From Gnetum montanum (taxonomy: Eukaryota > Streptophyta > Gnetopsida > Gnetales > Gnetaceae), in NCBI GenBank assembly GCA_015680685.1, contig MNCI01035238.1, positions 245,884 through 309,883 on the forward strand: 64,000 nt of DNA, in the 5' to 3' direction. Each line of letters begins with the position of its first letter. Position 1 is the first letter of the stretch. This document shows positions 12,606-24,483 of the stretch, one piece after another. The notes under the pieces were generated by a model, which made no database searches, was not told where the DNA came from, and was given only the letters and a program-made list of their open reading frames with translations. Position numbers and translations under genes: made by a program.

Positions 12606-13410
12606 TGATGAGCGGTGAGGTATTTCTATGCTCAACCATATGAATATGAGCGTACATGCACGATCTAGTCGAATTCCAAGGACTATGTTTATGCGCCTTT
12701 GTAGAACAAAGATGGGTTGATCAATCGTTGTCTCCCCAAGCTTACTTGTATGGCATGATTGTATGGTTAAGTAAACTTGAGGTATATGATTTTTATGGAT
12801 TTTATATTTTTATGTCCAGGTGCTACAAAGGGAGGAGAGAGATAACTAAGTAACTAATTTAATTTAACTACTCAACTATGCTTTAACTAGTCCTAATACT
12901 AGCATCCGTTCTTACTTGCCGTACACATCTTGAACCAATGCAATGCTACTGGGTGAACCAAACGCTAATTGTTATTGGGTTACCAAGCGTTACACATATG
13001 CTCGAAGTGGTCATACTGAGTGTGCTTACTTAGGAGAGTTGTAGGGTGAGAGAGAGAACATTAATTAACTAAGGAAAGCATTAAGTAATAGTAATTAACA
13101 TTAATTAATGTATTCTGAATGCTATAAGGTTTATCAAAAAGTTCATCTTTATTGCCATACACAAGGTGTGCTCAGGTACATATTGCTTGAATAAAGATTC
13201 GTTCGCTTTATGACTCTTACTATGGGCACTCAGAAATAATTCTATCTTTGGAAAGGGAAAAAGGCAAGAGTTTGGGTAAGGGACTAAGACTAATTGCCAA
13301 AACCAAATGTGCTTGCCTCTTATTTATAACCAATGAGGCAGGTCCGATATCAAATGCCTAATATTGCATGGAAGGCTCCAATATCGCGGTCTCGATATCG
13401 CGGTTCATCA
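12606..13410 (-). repeat. 3' LTR of the pol-bearing Gypsy element
   Basis: 805 bases. On the minus strand it starts TGATGAACCGCG and ends CGCTCATCA. It aligns along its length with the 5' LTR at 20748-21582. The TATA box is at 13321-13328 and GATATC motifs at 13341-13402. The LTR pair is visibly diverged, so the insertion is not recent. Confidence 0.9.
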
Positions 13411-13451
13411 TACCTCCATGATTGAATGAAAAATCATCCTCGAGTTCCTTA

Positions 13452-13812
13452 NNNNNNNNNNNNNNNNNNNNNNNNNNNNNNNNNNNNNNNNNNNNNNNNN
13501 NNNNNNNNNNNNNNNNNNNNNNNNNNNNNNNNNNNNNNNNNNNNNNNNNNNNNNNNNNNNNNNNNNNNNNNNNNNNNNNNNNNNNNNNNNNNNNNNNNNN
13601 NNNNNNNNNNNNNNNNNNNNNNNNNNNNNNNNNNNNNNNNNNNNNNNNNNNNNNNNNNNNNNNNNNNNNNNNNNNNNNNNNNNNNNNNNNNNNNNNNNNN
13701 NNNNNNNNNNNNNNNNNNNNNNNNNNNNNNNNNNNNNNNNNNNNNNNNNNNNNNNNNNNNNNNNNNNNNNNNNNNNNNNNNNNNNNNNNNNNNNNNNNNN
13801 NNNNNNNNNNNN
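13452..13812. other. Assembly gap (361 N)
   Basis: A run of N lies inside the element, between the 3' LTR and the 3' non-coding region. Translations crossing it are meaningless. Confidence 1.
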
Positions 13813-15585
13813 GGGTGAAACAAGTAGTAGAATGGAAAAATTTGTGATAGGGCCCCCATGACTAAGAGTGAACCTTTGGTAGCAATAAGATGGAAAAAAT
13901 AGAATGAACAAGAAAGATGGGAAAAATAACAATGGCGACACCAATAAAATGGATGTCATGGATGGGGATGACATGAGAAATTGTTGATTGTAAGAAATGT
14001 TTAAGGAAAAGAATTTAACAATTGCACCACAAAGGAATGTCAGTGGGTCCTCCCCAAAGCAGGCTCATACCTTTTATGCCCTGACAAACCCACAAACCAA
14101 AGAGTTCATAGGCTCTAGGAATGACACATGGAACAAGGGTTAAAAGCTTACCCACAAGAATTTACCAAGGAAAAAAATGCATCAACCGAAATATAGACTA
14201 ATCATAGAACCAACAATGAGGTGGAAAATGAGAAGAAAGATGGAGAGGAGAAGATGGAATGGAATTCCAAGAGCAAGGTTGTGTAGAGTCCCTTGTGTAT
14301 TTTATGGTTAAGGTGACTGAGTAAACTCATTCCAAATCCAGACTCAAACCAACTACATCCAGTGATATCACATCAATACACTTGACCAATTCATCCTCTT
14401 GAAGCAACCAAAATGCTTCCCCAAAGAGTCACCACCATTCCAAGGAGAGCGAGATGGAGAAGTAGGAAGCGAGAAAGGGCCTTAGTTAGAGGGAACCTTC
14501 AGGCATGGGTAACATGTCTTTTCAGTGCCATAATCAATGCTTGTAGCCCCATATTTCTTTATTATGTCTAAGGGGTGTGCTTTGAATTCCCATGTTTTTT
14601 TTTTATTTTTATTTTATTTTATTTTGCATGAGAACCACACCATGTAAAGACTTATTATTATTTTATTTATTTTTTCACTCAGCTTCCTGATAGTAGGTCA
14701 ATGTTGGAATGGTATAATACCCATGAAAAGCATCCAAGTACCCAAGAGAATAGCCAACACAAGTGCATCGAATCCCCTTGAAGTCACATCCTTTTCAACC
14801 ATTGAGTCTTTCCTTGGTTTGAAGAATACAAAGCCACCAATTCATTAACAAGTTTATTTAGAAAATGGGACAGTACAGGTCCAAGCCAAGGGAGACCATA
14901 GAGTTGAATGGATGAATGGACGGTGTGGACTCATTGCCTATTTTATCAAAAGAACCATATCTTAGTATCAACATTGAAAATCAAAGGCAAAAACAAAACA
15001 TTAGCAACGAACATTATTATAATACAATCCACCATCAATGGCACTTATTGTAAGATAAATAAAAGTAAATCAGGCAAAGAAATAGTAAAAATATGAATGA
15101 TGGTGTAAGATAAAAAATAAGTAAAATTGAAAAATGTGTAAAATAAAAATACAAAAGGAACTAAGGGCTTTGAATGATTAGCATTGGTGGCCGTCTCACC
15201 CACGACTGAGGTGGTAGGAGGCAATCCAAAATAGGGAGAAAGGTTGTCCACCAAAAAAGGTAGCATTGGTACTAGCTATCCTAGGCTCATGGAAAGGTTT
15301 GGTTTTTTGGATGTTGACCAATAGTTTCTTGTTTGGGCTCTCAAGTTTGTAAATCATCATGGCCCCCTGAAGGAAAAGTTGCATGAATGACATAAGGTCC
15401 TTTCCACAGCATTTGGAATTTAGTGCGTTGTGGCACATGTGTGGGATTCTAGTAGAGAACCTTATCTCCTAGTTGATATTTAACTTTCCTAATCTTTAAG
15501 TCATGATGTTGTTTATTAAAGGCCTTGTGCAATTTGTTACATGATAGGGTGGCTAATCAGTTCTCATCTAGCAAGTTAAGGATCA
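13813..15585 (-). mobile_element. 3' non-coding region of the Gypsy element
   Basis: The region lies between integrase and the gap. On the minus strand it contains both conserved family blocks (14042-14085 and about 14500-14525). These tie the free-standing fragments elsewhere in the window to this family. A T/A-rich run sits at 14588-14632. Degenerate continuation of the integrase C-terminus may extend to about 15200, but I cannot assign domains. Confidence 0.65.
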
Positions 15586-16350
15586 TTAACCATTCTTTTG
15601 TGCTAGATCAAGGTCAAGGTTGAGATCACATGCCATATATAGTGTACGAAGTTCTGCTTGAATGGGAAGTGTTGGAAGTTTCCCGTGCACTAACTCATAG
15701 GGAGAGTAGCCTATAGGGAGTTTCCATGTGGAGAAGTATGCCCAAAGAGCATCATTCAATTTGGTGTTCCAATCTCGCCTATAGTTGCTAATAGTTCTTG
15801 TCAATATTTTCATAATATCCTTATTGGTGACCTCGACTTGACCATTCACTTGAGGGTGGTATGGTATAGTCAGTTTGTGTTCAACCCCTAAGCATTGCAT
15901 CAGCTTCCAAAAAGTTGCACTTGTAAAATGTGTACCATTATCAGAAATAAGTGCATAAGGCATGCCAAACTTGTTTACGATTTGTTGTTGAATAAATCGT
16001 GTAGCTGTAGATGATGTACAATCCTTAATAGTAGCTGCTTTTGCCCATTTTGTAAAGTAGTCAATGGAAAAAATGATGTAAGCTTTTCCAGTGGACATTG
16101 GTGTAATGACCCCATAAAATCAATTCCCCATATGTTGAAGGGTTCTAAAGGTTGAATCCATTGTTGCAGACCCTCCATTCTAGCAGTCTTTCCCCCATCA
16201 CGTTGACAGTGCTCACAAGATTAGAAAAAATTATGGGCATCCCAAAACAATGTAGGCCAATAATATCCTGCAAGTAGGATTTTAATGGCTATTCATCTCC
16301 TGGCATAATGACCCCCACAAGGACCCTCATGAGCATCTTGGAGAACTTGT
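15586..16350 (-). pseudogene. Integrase (zinc-binding and DDE core), broken
   Basis: Integrase joins retroelement cDNA to the host chromosome. At about 16200-16340 an HHCC zinc-binding region is readable (GGHYA ... GYYWPTLF ... CEHCQR). WGIDFMG follows near 16120. The open frame 15586-16098 holds the catalytic core: the first Asp in SIDYFTKW, the second in SDNGTHFTS, and Glu in NGQVEVTN, followed by a DALWAY motif. The core frame (170 codons) is the longest intact coding piece of the element. Stops and a frame change separate the zinc finger from the core. Confidence 0.93.
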
Positions 16351-16539
16351 AATTGATCTATATCGAGAACACACCATTGAACGAAGCCATTGGAACATAC
16401 TTTATAAAGTTGCCCATTGATTTCCATAAAATACTTGGCTCAGTGAAGAAACTATTGTTTCTTTTTATTGTCTAACCCTTGTGGTGTTTGTTGTGTAAGG
16501 AGATAGGTGAGAATACTACTATACTAGTTCATCTCCATG

Positions 16540-16990
16540 GTCAATTGATTAGTTACTACACTTGCAAAGAGGAGTTCATCAAGGAAATGATTAGAAATTG
16601 GATACTTGCCCTCTTTGTTGTCCCATCGCAACTGAGATAAATGATCAGCAACTACGTTCTTGGTGCCTTTTTGATCAATCATCATAAGATTGAACTCCTA
16701 TAAGATTACAAGCCATTGTATAATGCGAGGGCTCACTGTTGGTTTATTCATTATGAACCGTATTACACTATGATCCATATGTACAAATACCTTATAACCA
16801 AATACATAGTGCCTAAATTTTTCTAGTGAAAACACTACAACCATTAACTCTTTCTCTGTTGTAGTGTGGTTAAGTTATGCACCAGCAATACTCCTACTTG
16901 CATAGTGGATGTAATAAGGATGTTTTTGGTCATCTAACTATGTAAGTATGGCTCCTAAAGCATAGTTGGATGTGTCAGTTATTATGTGGA
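16540..16990 (-). pseudogene. RNase H domain, broken
   Basis: Minus-strand reading gives DTSNYALGAILT, then HYASRSIAGA, TTEKELMVVVFSLEKFR, VHMDHSVIRFI and VVADHLSQLRW, in the order and spacing of the Gypsy RNase H domain. Several in-frame stops are present. It removes the RNA template during reverse transcription in live elements. It follows the RT remnant directly. Confidence 0.9.
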
Positions 16991-17450
16991 ATATTCTGGA
17001 CCAGTTAGGAGCTTGTAGAATGGGTGTTTCTATGAGATTCTCTTTTAAAGTTTGGAAAGTTAGTTCACATTCCTTGGTCGATTCGAAAGGTATGTCCAAC
17101 CAATGGTTTTTCAACCTTTGAAAAGTTCTCAATAAAGCATCTGTAATAGCAAGTGTGTCCAAGGAATGATGGAATATCTTTTATAGTTTCAAGTTGCCAA
17201 GTAATTCCTTGGATAACTTTGATCTTTTCAGGGTCTACCTCTATCCCTGTTTGTGAGATCTTATGCCCTAGTACAATGCCTTCTTAGACCATTAAATGGC
17301 TTTTTTGCTAGTTGAGCCTTAAGTTGGTTTCTATACATCATTTTAGTACTTGCTCTAAACCGTCCAAGGCTCCTGCTTAAACTTATCATGGATTTCCAAC
17401 TTCCCCCAGTTGATATTTTCAATATCAAAACTTGCTCTAATGTTTCTATG
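16990..17450 (-). pseudogene. Reverse transcriptase, C-terminal part only
   Basis: Readable pieces on the minus strand are EGIVLGHKISQTGIEVD and the connection-like FHIITDTS/ETPILQAP. The expected catalytic YxDD/FxDD box should fall near 17390-17400, but the reading there is scrambled (HDKFK-like) and I cannot find an intact box. The fingers and most of the palm that should precede it are missing: only about 350 bases separate protease from this piece. Confidence 0.82.
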
Positions 17451-17776
17451 CTATCGATGTAAGTGCAAGTCAAACCCTCAGTTGGTTCCATGCATATAGT
17501 TGAATTGCTCTCTTGATCAACTGTCAGCCACTAGGTGACTTCTTGTCTTGTAGCTGCTACATACAGGAACCTTTGTATATTAGTTACTTGTGCACATGAA
17601 TTGCATGTAGGCAATGTTAAACATTATAGAAACCACGAATTTTGCATGTAATTACACCCTGTGTCACTATATGCGATGCATGAAACTTTCTTCTTCTTGA
17701 TCTTTTCAAACATATTTTTCTTTGATATTTCTAGGAAAAGATCACAAATTCCTAGGCATGCATCGATTGTGCTTAG

Positions 17777-18060
17777 CTAGGCTCTTCCCATTATGATTTG
17801 GAAGTCTCCCTTACCATTGTTGACCTGAATCACTAGGAATTCTGCTGGATATGACCATCCACAAACAGTGGTGACAATGTTCTCCACTAGTCCTAATGGG
17901 ATAGTGATGGATTGGTCAGTCAACTCTAAACAAATGTCACTCTTTTTTAATGGAGGTAGGTTCCAGGCCTTGTACATTTCTTAAGAAATTAATTTGACCC
18001 GAGAACCTGAATCCAAAAGAGCTTTGCACGGTTCATTCCCAGTGATCTGTAGATATAAAA
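17777..18060 (-). pseudogene. Aspartic protease (DSG type) of the Gypsy element
   Basis: The active site reads ALLDSGSRVKLIS at about 17985-18025, at the end of the 17981-18364 frame. One stop later the frame 17777-17977 continues with SITIPLGLVENIV, GWSYPAEFLVI and IIMGRA, the flap and C-terminal strand of retropepsins. The protease processes Gag-Pol in active elements. It is broken by a single stop between the two frames and sits directly after gag. Confidence 0.9.
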
Positions 18061-18369
18061 GAGGATTCCCAGGATGAGAGAATTTCCTAGGAAGATGGCC
18101 AACTTTTATCCAATCGGTGATGACATGAGTTAACATGACTGTATGCGTTGAGTGTGGTGTTTGTTCTAAAGGGATTGTCAAAGTTTTGACTGGTAATGAG
18201 TCATCTAAGGGATTAGCCGCTTGTGGTTGCAAGGACTTAGTCCGACAGTTGGTTCTAAAGAAAGGTCTTTTCTTCATGTAGTTTTCAGGACCAATAGTAG
18301 ATTGAGAGTTAATAGCCCTCGTAGCATTACATTGCTGTGGTTGGGCAGGGAGCTCACCCTGCATAGTTG

Positions 18370-20287
18370 GAGCAAGTGGTAATGGAGATATGGGTGAAAG
18401 AGATGTAGCTAGATGAGAAGGATAATATGTTTGTGGAACATCACCCCTAGGAGGAGTGCTATAATACTCATGAGCTTGGTAGTTAGGTTGAGGAGTGACA
18501 TGACCAGTAGAGTCATGTGGAGAGATTGGCTACTACACGTAATATCCATACGGGTTAGGTTGAAGGTAAGGATACTGTTGCCATGGAGGTGGCATTTCCT
18601 ATGATTATGGATGCTACCACTATTGGTACGACTCAGTTGGTTGTGGTGGAGTTCCACTTGGATAATACGTTAAGGGTTGGTGGAACTATGTTGGGTTACC
18701 TTGAGGATAAGGTAACCTTCGGGGTGTTTGCCTTTTGTTTAATCATGGGTTGAGTGCATACACCCTAGACTCTTACAGATGTGAGNTGTCTATATCTGAA
18801 TCCACAACCTCTTCAATGATGGCAACTTTGCCCTTACCTTTGTTATGTGCATATTCAGCTTCTCTCTTTTTTCTCTTTTCACGATCACTACCTTGCTCTC
18901 TAGACTCCTCTATTATTTTGAGAATAGTTTAAAATCTATTATCTAGGGAGTCCCACATTTGGTCTACCTTTGTTGATACTTCTGATGCTAACTTTTGAAT
19001 AGGTAAAGTTTTCCTAGTCACCATCTCTTCGAGTGGTGACTCTTCTTCATCCTCACAAAATCTTACTCCCTTCTTTTAGAGGGGAAGATCTTTGTTATAT
19101 TCCTCTACACTCTTTCTTTTCCTTAGCTCACCTTCCTCTTTAGCAACTTTCTCCAATAATCTCTGTACTTGATGGGCCCTAAGCTCAGATAGTCTTCCTT
19201 GGGCATAAGTCCCAAGGGTTCTTCGCGTTTCATGCCTAAGCCCATCTACAAGATGATGTAGTTGATCCCTCTGTGAGTAATCATGGCCTGGGAAATGATG
19301 TAACAATGGATAATATCAGCCCATGGCAACATCCAAGGGTTCATGTCCTTCTTGTTTTCATCCTTAGATTTGCTTTTGCAGGTTGGACACTTGGGAGTAC
19401 GTTTGGTACTACTCATTGAACAATCCCAACATGGTACTCCACCTATGAAAGGATTTCGGTTCTAAGGACTACTACTAGCTATTCGCTTCTTTGATTAGTG
19501 TCCATGGGAAAAAATTTAGTTTTTTCCATTCATTTTCTATGTTTTGTAAGGCACATGCATCATGAAATTCTTGTAGATGATTTTAAGTATCACCATTGTA
19601 TTCCCCTTCAAATCGTGGGATATTATTCATGTCTAATCTCTTGATCCTACTATATTTTTAGTGCATTGTTGGAACTCTAATAGCCTTGATTATGTCTAGC
19701 ATACTTTAGCTGGCAAGTAGGGGTTCATCGTGATCATACTGTCTATGGCGTCTATGATGCCTATGTGGTTTCCTACTTTCCCTCCTTTCATGATGAGTTT
19801 CTCTAGAATGCCCTCGTTCCCTTTCTCGATTGTTTCGTTTGTGATATCTCTTCCACTTACTATTATCCTCATGGTCTTTTTCCTTATGACTACATCCAGA
19901 TCCTGAAGGAATGGGTGAAGGAGATGATGAAGGTGAAGAAGGAGGACCATCACCATGATGGTGTCTATTTCCTTCTCTTCGGTGGTCACGGCCTCAATCA
20001 CGGTTACGATTGGAATGTCCATCTTTGTCATGTGTTCATGTTTCTTTTTCAGACCCTTTGTGTCTATCGATACCAGAATTTGGGTTATGGATGGTTGAGT
20101 GAAGATTCTGATACACAACCCCTTGACCGAAGTCAATGGGAGGAACATCATTATGTGGGAGACTTCCTAAGGCAGGTTCACCACCCTCATTTTCACTTAT
20201 GACATACGGGACATTCTGAGATAGCTTTTCCTTCATGGATTCATGATGTCTCTCCTGTTTTAGATCCCTTTGACGTTGTGCCTCCAT
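18370..20287 (-). pseudogene. Gag polyprotein, broken
   Basis: The N-terminal part (20036-20287) starts MEAQRQRDLKQERHHES. Next comes a strongly Arg/His/Glu-rich stretch (about 19740-19990; RERERGHS, HRHHRRHR), then a retrotransposon-gag fold piece at 19076-19306 (SQRDQLHHLVDGL, QGRLSELRAHQVQRLLEK). A Pro/Tyr/Gln-rich tail follows at 18400-18760 and runs into the protease frame. The gag fold is homologous to the frame 48497-48772 in the copy-B element. One N lies at 18786. Gag forms the virus-like particle in active elements. Confidence 0.85.
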
Positions 20288-20299
20288 GGATCAATACTC

Positions 20300-20620
20300 T
20301 CTTAAGTCATGATCATGCACAACGTACTCTGCCTGTAAGTGCTGCATACCAATTCATGTGAGATCACGAAGGAGCATGGTTGGGATTGAGCGATCAAGAG
20401 GTAACACTATGTTACCTTCTAAATCATGCCAACATAGTTGTTTAGCCTAATGGAGGATAGAGGTAAATTTTGGTACATATTCATTGAGATGAACATACAC
20501 CACATGGAACTATTGAGGGATTGGCAAATTATCATGTGTACTATGCCTTCGATTGTTCCCTGTATCGGACCTAGGCAATGAAACACTCTCATAAGAAGAA
20601 GGAGATATAATTGTCTATTT
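20300..20620 (-). pseudogene. N-terminal Gag extension, conserved between elements
   Basis: Minus-strand reading includes YVHLNEYVPKFTSILH, NIVLPLDRSIPTMLL and EYVVHDHD. It aligns closely with VYTHLNEYVPDFTFILH, NIVLLPDQSIPAML and KYIMQDHN in the truncated element at 37012-37259. Conservation at the protein level between two diverged elements supports real coding. It lies between the primer binding site and the main gag frame. Confidence 0.7.
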
Positions 20621-20727
20621 AGTGTGCAATACTCTTCATTTCACTATTTGTAGGATAGCCAACCCTAAGGGTTCATTCCAATGATGAGAAATATTTCCTA
20701 AGTTCTAATTAGTGCACAAACAAAAAA

Positions 20728-20746
20728 GTCCTCAACAACGGTGCCA
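20728..20746 (-). other. Primer binding site, tRNA-Asp type
   Basis: On the minus strand, one base after the 5' LTR end, the sequence is TGGCACCGTTGTTGAGGA. The tRNA-Asp type site of plant Gypsy elements is TGGCGCCGTTGCCGGGGA. All four differences are C-to-T or G-to-A, as expected from deamination of methylated cytosine. Confidence 0.8.
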
Positions 20747-20747
20747 A

Positions 20748-21582
20748 TGATGAGCAGTAAGGTATCCCTACACTCAACCATACAAATACAAGTGTACACG
20801 CAAGATCTGGTCAAATTCGAAGGACCAAGTGTTTATGTGACTTTGTGAAATAATGATGGGTTGATCAATCATTGTCTTCCCAAGCTTACTTGTATGGCAC
20901 AATTGTATGGTTAAGTAAACTTGAGGTATATGATTTTTATGGCTTTTATATTTTTATGTCCTAGCACTACAAATGGAGGAGAGAATAACTAAGTAACTAA
21001 TTTAATTTAACTACTCAACTATGCTTTAACTAGTCCTAACACCAACATTTGTTCTCACTTTCCTTACACATCCTGAACCAGTGCAACACTACTAGGATTT
21101 CCAAATGCTAATCATTACTAGGTTACCAAGTGTTACACACATGCTCGAAGTGGTCATATTGAGTGTGCTTACTTAGGAGAGTTGTACGGTGAGAGAGAGA
21201 ACATTAATTAAGTAAGGAAAGAATTAAGTAATAGTAATTAACATTAATTAATCTATTCTGAATGCTGCAAGGTTTATCACAACATTTGTCTTTATTGTCG
21301 TACACAAGGTGTGCTTAGGTACACAATGCTCAAATCAAGATCCATTTACTTTATGACTCCTACTGCGGGCACTCAGAAATAATTCTATCTTTGGAAAGGG
21401 AAAAAGGCTAAAGTTTGGGTAAGGGACTAAGACTAATTGCCAAAACCAAGTGCACCTGCCTCTTATTTATAGTCAACGAGGTAGGTCCTGATATTGGATG
21501 TCCGATATCATGTGAAAGGCTCCGATATTGCAGACCTGATATCACGAATGTGATATTGTGGTCCTGATATTGCGATTCATCA
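20748..21582 (-). repeat. 5' LTR of the pol-bearing Gypsy element
   Basis: 835 bases. On the minus strand it starts TGATGAATCGCAATATC and ends CTGCTCATCA next to the primer binding site. The TATA box is at 21464-21471 and GATATC/GATATT motifs at about 21490-21575. Confidence 0.9.
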
Positions 21583-22614
21583 AAGGTCATAAGTAATTAA
21601 CACTTAAGGGGTTCCTTTTGATAATTTTTTTCAACTCTGTAATCATAATATGATAAGAACTTGATCTAACCAAGGGTATGAGTAAGGTAAAGGGCTATTA
21701 AGAACTGGTGTGAACATTCTAATAACTTCATACCCTTGTTGATTGTAGATGATTCCAAAGAGACCACTAGAAGGAGTACCTTCACAACATGAAAGTTGTA
21801 AAGATACAACTTCAAGCTTCTCCTTTATGACCTACACGAACAAATAGTAAAGAATGGTAGTTAGGAGAAATGTACCAATTTTGGTGAAATAAACAAGCTG
21901 ATAAAATAGTTAAAAATGAGGGAGTCTTTGTGTCATACTTAGTAGAGGGAGTAAATGGAAAATAAAACAAGGACAAAAAAAAGGAGAAACTTTAGATGCT
22001 CGTAAATAGATATCAATTGCAGAAGCTTGACAATGAAAATAAGAAGCAAATGGAAGATCCACCACCACCTAAAATAAGAACTACATCAAGCCACCTTAAA
22101 TATGAAGCATGTTTGTGCATGTCTATGCATGGCGTGGTTCTTGTGATGTAGCAAAACAATCACAACAACAACAATAAAAAAAATAAAAATACATAGGAAT
22201 TCAAAGCATAGCCCTTAGACACAATAATGGGCTACAAGCACTGGTTATGGGGTTGGAAAGACATGTTACCCATGCATGAAGAGATCCCTCTAACTAAGGC
22301 CCTTTCTTTTGTCTTCTCTTTTCTTCTCTTTTTGGAGTGATGTTCATTCTCTATGGTTGTTGTGAGCTCATGATGGTTGGCAAGAAGGGACACATCAATG
22401 TGAGGCCACTACTAATGGTATGGACTTGGTTTGAAATCTAGATAGATAAGTATGATGGTCATATTAATCACAATTGATACAAGAACCTATTGTGGGCATG
22501 GTTGACTACCTTGCATCCTAATCTTTGCAATCCCTTCTCATCCCATTATTCACCTCACTGTTACATGCAATTGTGAGCCTACTTGTTTTATATATTATAT
22601 TATAGAATCCTTGC
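21583..22614 (+). mobile_element. 3' non-coding Gypsy fragment (paralogue of 56414-57430)
   Basis: Starts 'aaggtcataagtaattaac', as at 56414, and continues in step to 22614. It holds the conserved 'acatgttacccatgc' block at about 22260-22290. I see no coding sequence. It is cut at 22615 by the next element. Confidence 0.75.
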
Positions 22615-24218
22615 TAAAAATCCACCAAATTTGGGCTATAGGTTCTCAACTAAAAATTTGTGTAAGTGTCAACATGAGAAAATTTTCTCTAATTGCTGGA
22701 ACTACTTTCTCCATCGCACTGAAGCTTAGTCAACTCAATAGAGAGCATAGTCAACACCAAAGGCTAGTTTTGCAAATTTTTCTAAGTGTCAAGCTAGCAG
22801 CTATAGATTATTCTAAGTGCTAAGACTATGCTCTCTATTGCACTAGAGTGTAGTCAAGCATAGTTAGCATGGAAGACATAGCTTGGCATAAATTTTCTAA
22901 GTGTTGAGACTACACTCTCCATTGCATTGAAGTGTAGTCAAGCGTAGTCAACTGGAAGCTAGATTTTGTAAAAAATTTCTATGTGCTGGGACTACACTTG
23001 ACCCCAATTGGGAGCTTAGTCAGCCTCCCATGGAGAGCATATTTAGCACATGACCACTTTTCTATAAAATTTTCCTAAGTGTTAGACTATGCTCTCCCCT
23101 AGTCCAGAGCGTAGTCAAGTATAGTTAGTTAGAACAACCTCCAATGGCCTTCATTGGCACTTAGCTTAGCTCCAACACACCTACAGCAAGCATAGTTAGC
23201 AAAAATGCATCTTTTTTATACTTTGTTTTGTCCCAAAATTGTAACTATGCTCAATCCCACTAGAGACAATAGATAGTGTAGTCTTGAAGCTTAGTCTCCA
23301 AAGTTGCGTTTTTTTACATTTTTTTAAGTACATTGCGGTCTTGTTTAGCTCATGAATATGTAGTTGGTAGTGTAGTCATAGTTTGGTAGTCTCACAAAGT
23401 CCATTGGAGCACACAAGAGCGTAACATTGCTTACTTTAGTGAAGAGCGTAGTTGGGTGCAACGTAGTCCCAATTGTTCCACTGCCACATGGCAACTGATC
23501 CGCATTCCATGGGAACCTTAGGCATATAAATACCCCAACCATAGATGTTTTAGTGGTTGGAAAAATTAAAAGGAGGTTGGCAAAATCTAAAGTGAGGTTG
23601 AAAAAAAATTGAAGCTAGACTAGCAAATTTGAGAGCACGTTTGACATTTTGGCAAGGTAAGGCATTCACACATCACCATAGCTCATCACAAACCATTGCA
23701 GTCCATTGCACATCGTGATAGCCAACCTAGTAGGCATAGACACTATGGAAGAATGTCAGTCCTCATGGATGGACACCCTTGAGACTATGACTATGCTGTC
23801 CACTGTGCCTGCTATACACTGCATACCTTCTCATCCCTTTTGAGGTTAACTATGCTCAACCCCATTTGGGGTGGTGCTGCTTTCTCTCTCACTCTCTCCC
23901 TATGCATTTTTAGCATTTTTACTTGCATTTTGGCATTTTACTTGTATTTTTGGTTGTTTTCATGCATTGCCACATGTTGACACCTTCGTTTTGCACTGCA
24001 AACCTTAACTATGCTCACCCTCATTAACACCGTGAACATAGTACAAACAGTTAGCACCATTTAACATCACATTTGGTAAGTCCCCATTCAATTGACAAGA
24101 TCGTTTGAACATCCCATCTCTGCCTCTAGCAGGCCCTCACACAGATTTGGGGTTAAAGCTATGCACCCACCATACCCTTAGTGTTCCATTCTAGTCATTA
24201 ACATTTTCGATCGCTATA
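22615..24218 (+). repeat. 5' LTR of the TR-GAG-like element
   Basis: It aligns with 30978-32723. It starts TAAAAATCCACC where the partner has TGAAACACCATC, and ends CTATA where the partner has CTACA, so both terminal dinucleotides have mutated. About 140 bases of one internal repeat unit are missing relative to the 3' LTR. It contains repeated hairpin units (see the separate entry). Confidence 0.88.
22680..23130. repeat. Array of inverted-repeat (hairpin) units in the 5' LTR
   Basis: Units of the type GACTAYRCTC - 10 to 14 bases - GAGYRTAGTC recur near 22825, 22910, 22990 and 23085, each followed by 'aagcgtagt'-like words and preceded by 'tctaagtg'. The arms are perfect or near-perfect inverted repeats. 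The same series is longer in the 3' LTR. Confidence 0.75.
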
Positions 24219-24220
24219 GT

Positions 24221-24238
24221 GTTTGGCACTAGAAGGAG
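24221..24238 (+). other. Probable primer binding site (tRNA not assigned)
   Basis: TTTGGCACTAGAAGGAGG begins three bases after the LTR end. TGG at its start fits the CCA end of a tRNA. It differs from the tRNA-Asp site of the other elements, so this is a different lineage. I cannot name the tRNA with confidence. Confidence 0.5.
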
Positions 24239-24483
24239 GATCGAACCACTTTTTTGGACTCTGTTGTAGTTGTCTTGTATGTGCTCTACATTGTAGTTAT
24301 CTATCAACTTGTCAGTGTAGATTGGATCTTGTAGTTGGTCACCATGGAACCTTGCGTGGAAACCTAAATCATGCTACTCTACTATTTTTCCAAGTCTCTA
24401 TTCTCTCAGCATAGAGAGTGTAGTTGGTGAAGAGTATAGTCTATGAAGAGCATAGTTAGCTCTCAGTGTAGAGAGCGTAGTCT

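Larger units (their letters stand above)
12606..21582 (-). mobile_element. Ty3/Gypsy LTR retrotransposon, pol present but broken
   Basis: The minus-strand element is 8977 bases long, with LTRs at both ends, a tRNA-Asp-type primer binding site, and gag, protease, partial RT, RNase H and integrase in Gypsy order. Many stops and frame changes show that it is dead. The sequence from 21583 continues copy-B-like sequence (56414 onward), but the left flank matches up to about 56174 in B, so about 140 bases plus the B gap are missing at the left junction. No target duplication is visible. The tRNA-Asp site and non-chromoviral look suggest the Athila/Tat side of Ty3/Gypsy, which is an inference. Confidence 0.93.

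Noticed and set aside
13408-13974. Long frames on both strands across 13408-13974
   Set aside because: Most of their length is the 361-base N gap; the translation is unknown residues, not evidence for a protein.
12600-21590. Target-site duplication for the pol-bearing Gypsy element
   Set aside because: Flanks (cattnt and aaggt) do not match, and the left flank is disturbed by an N and a missing 140-base stretch relative to copy B.
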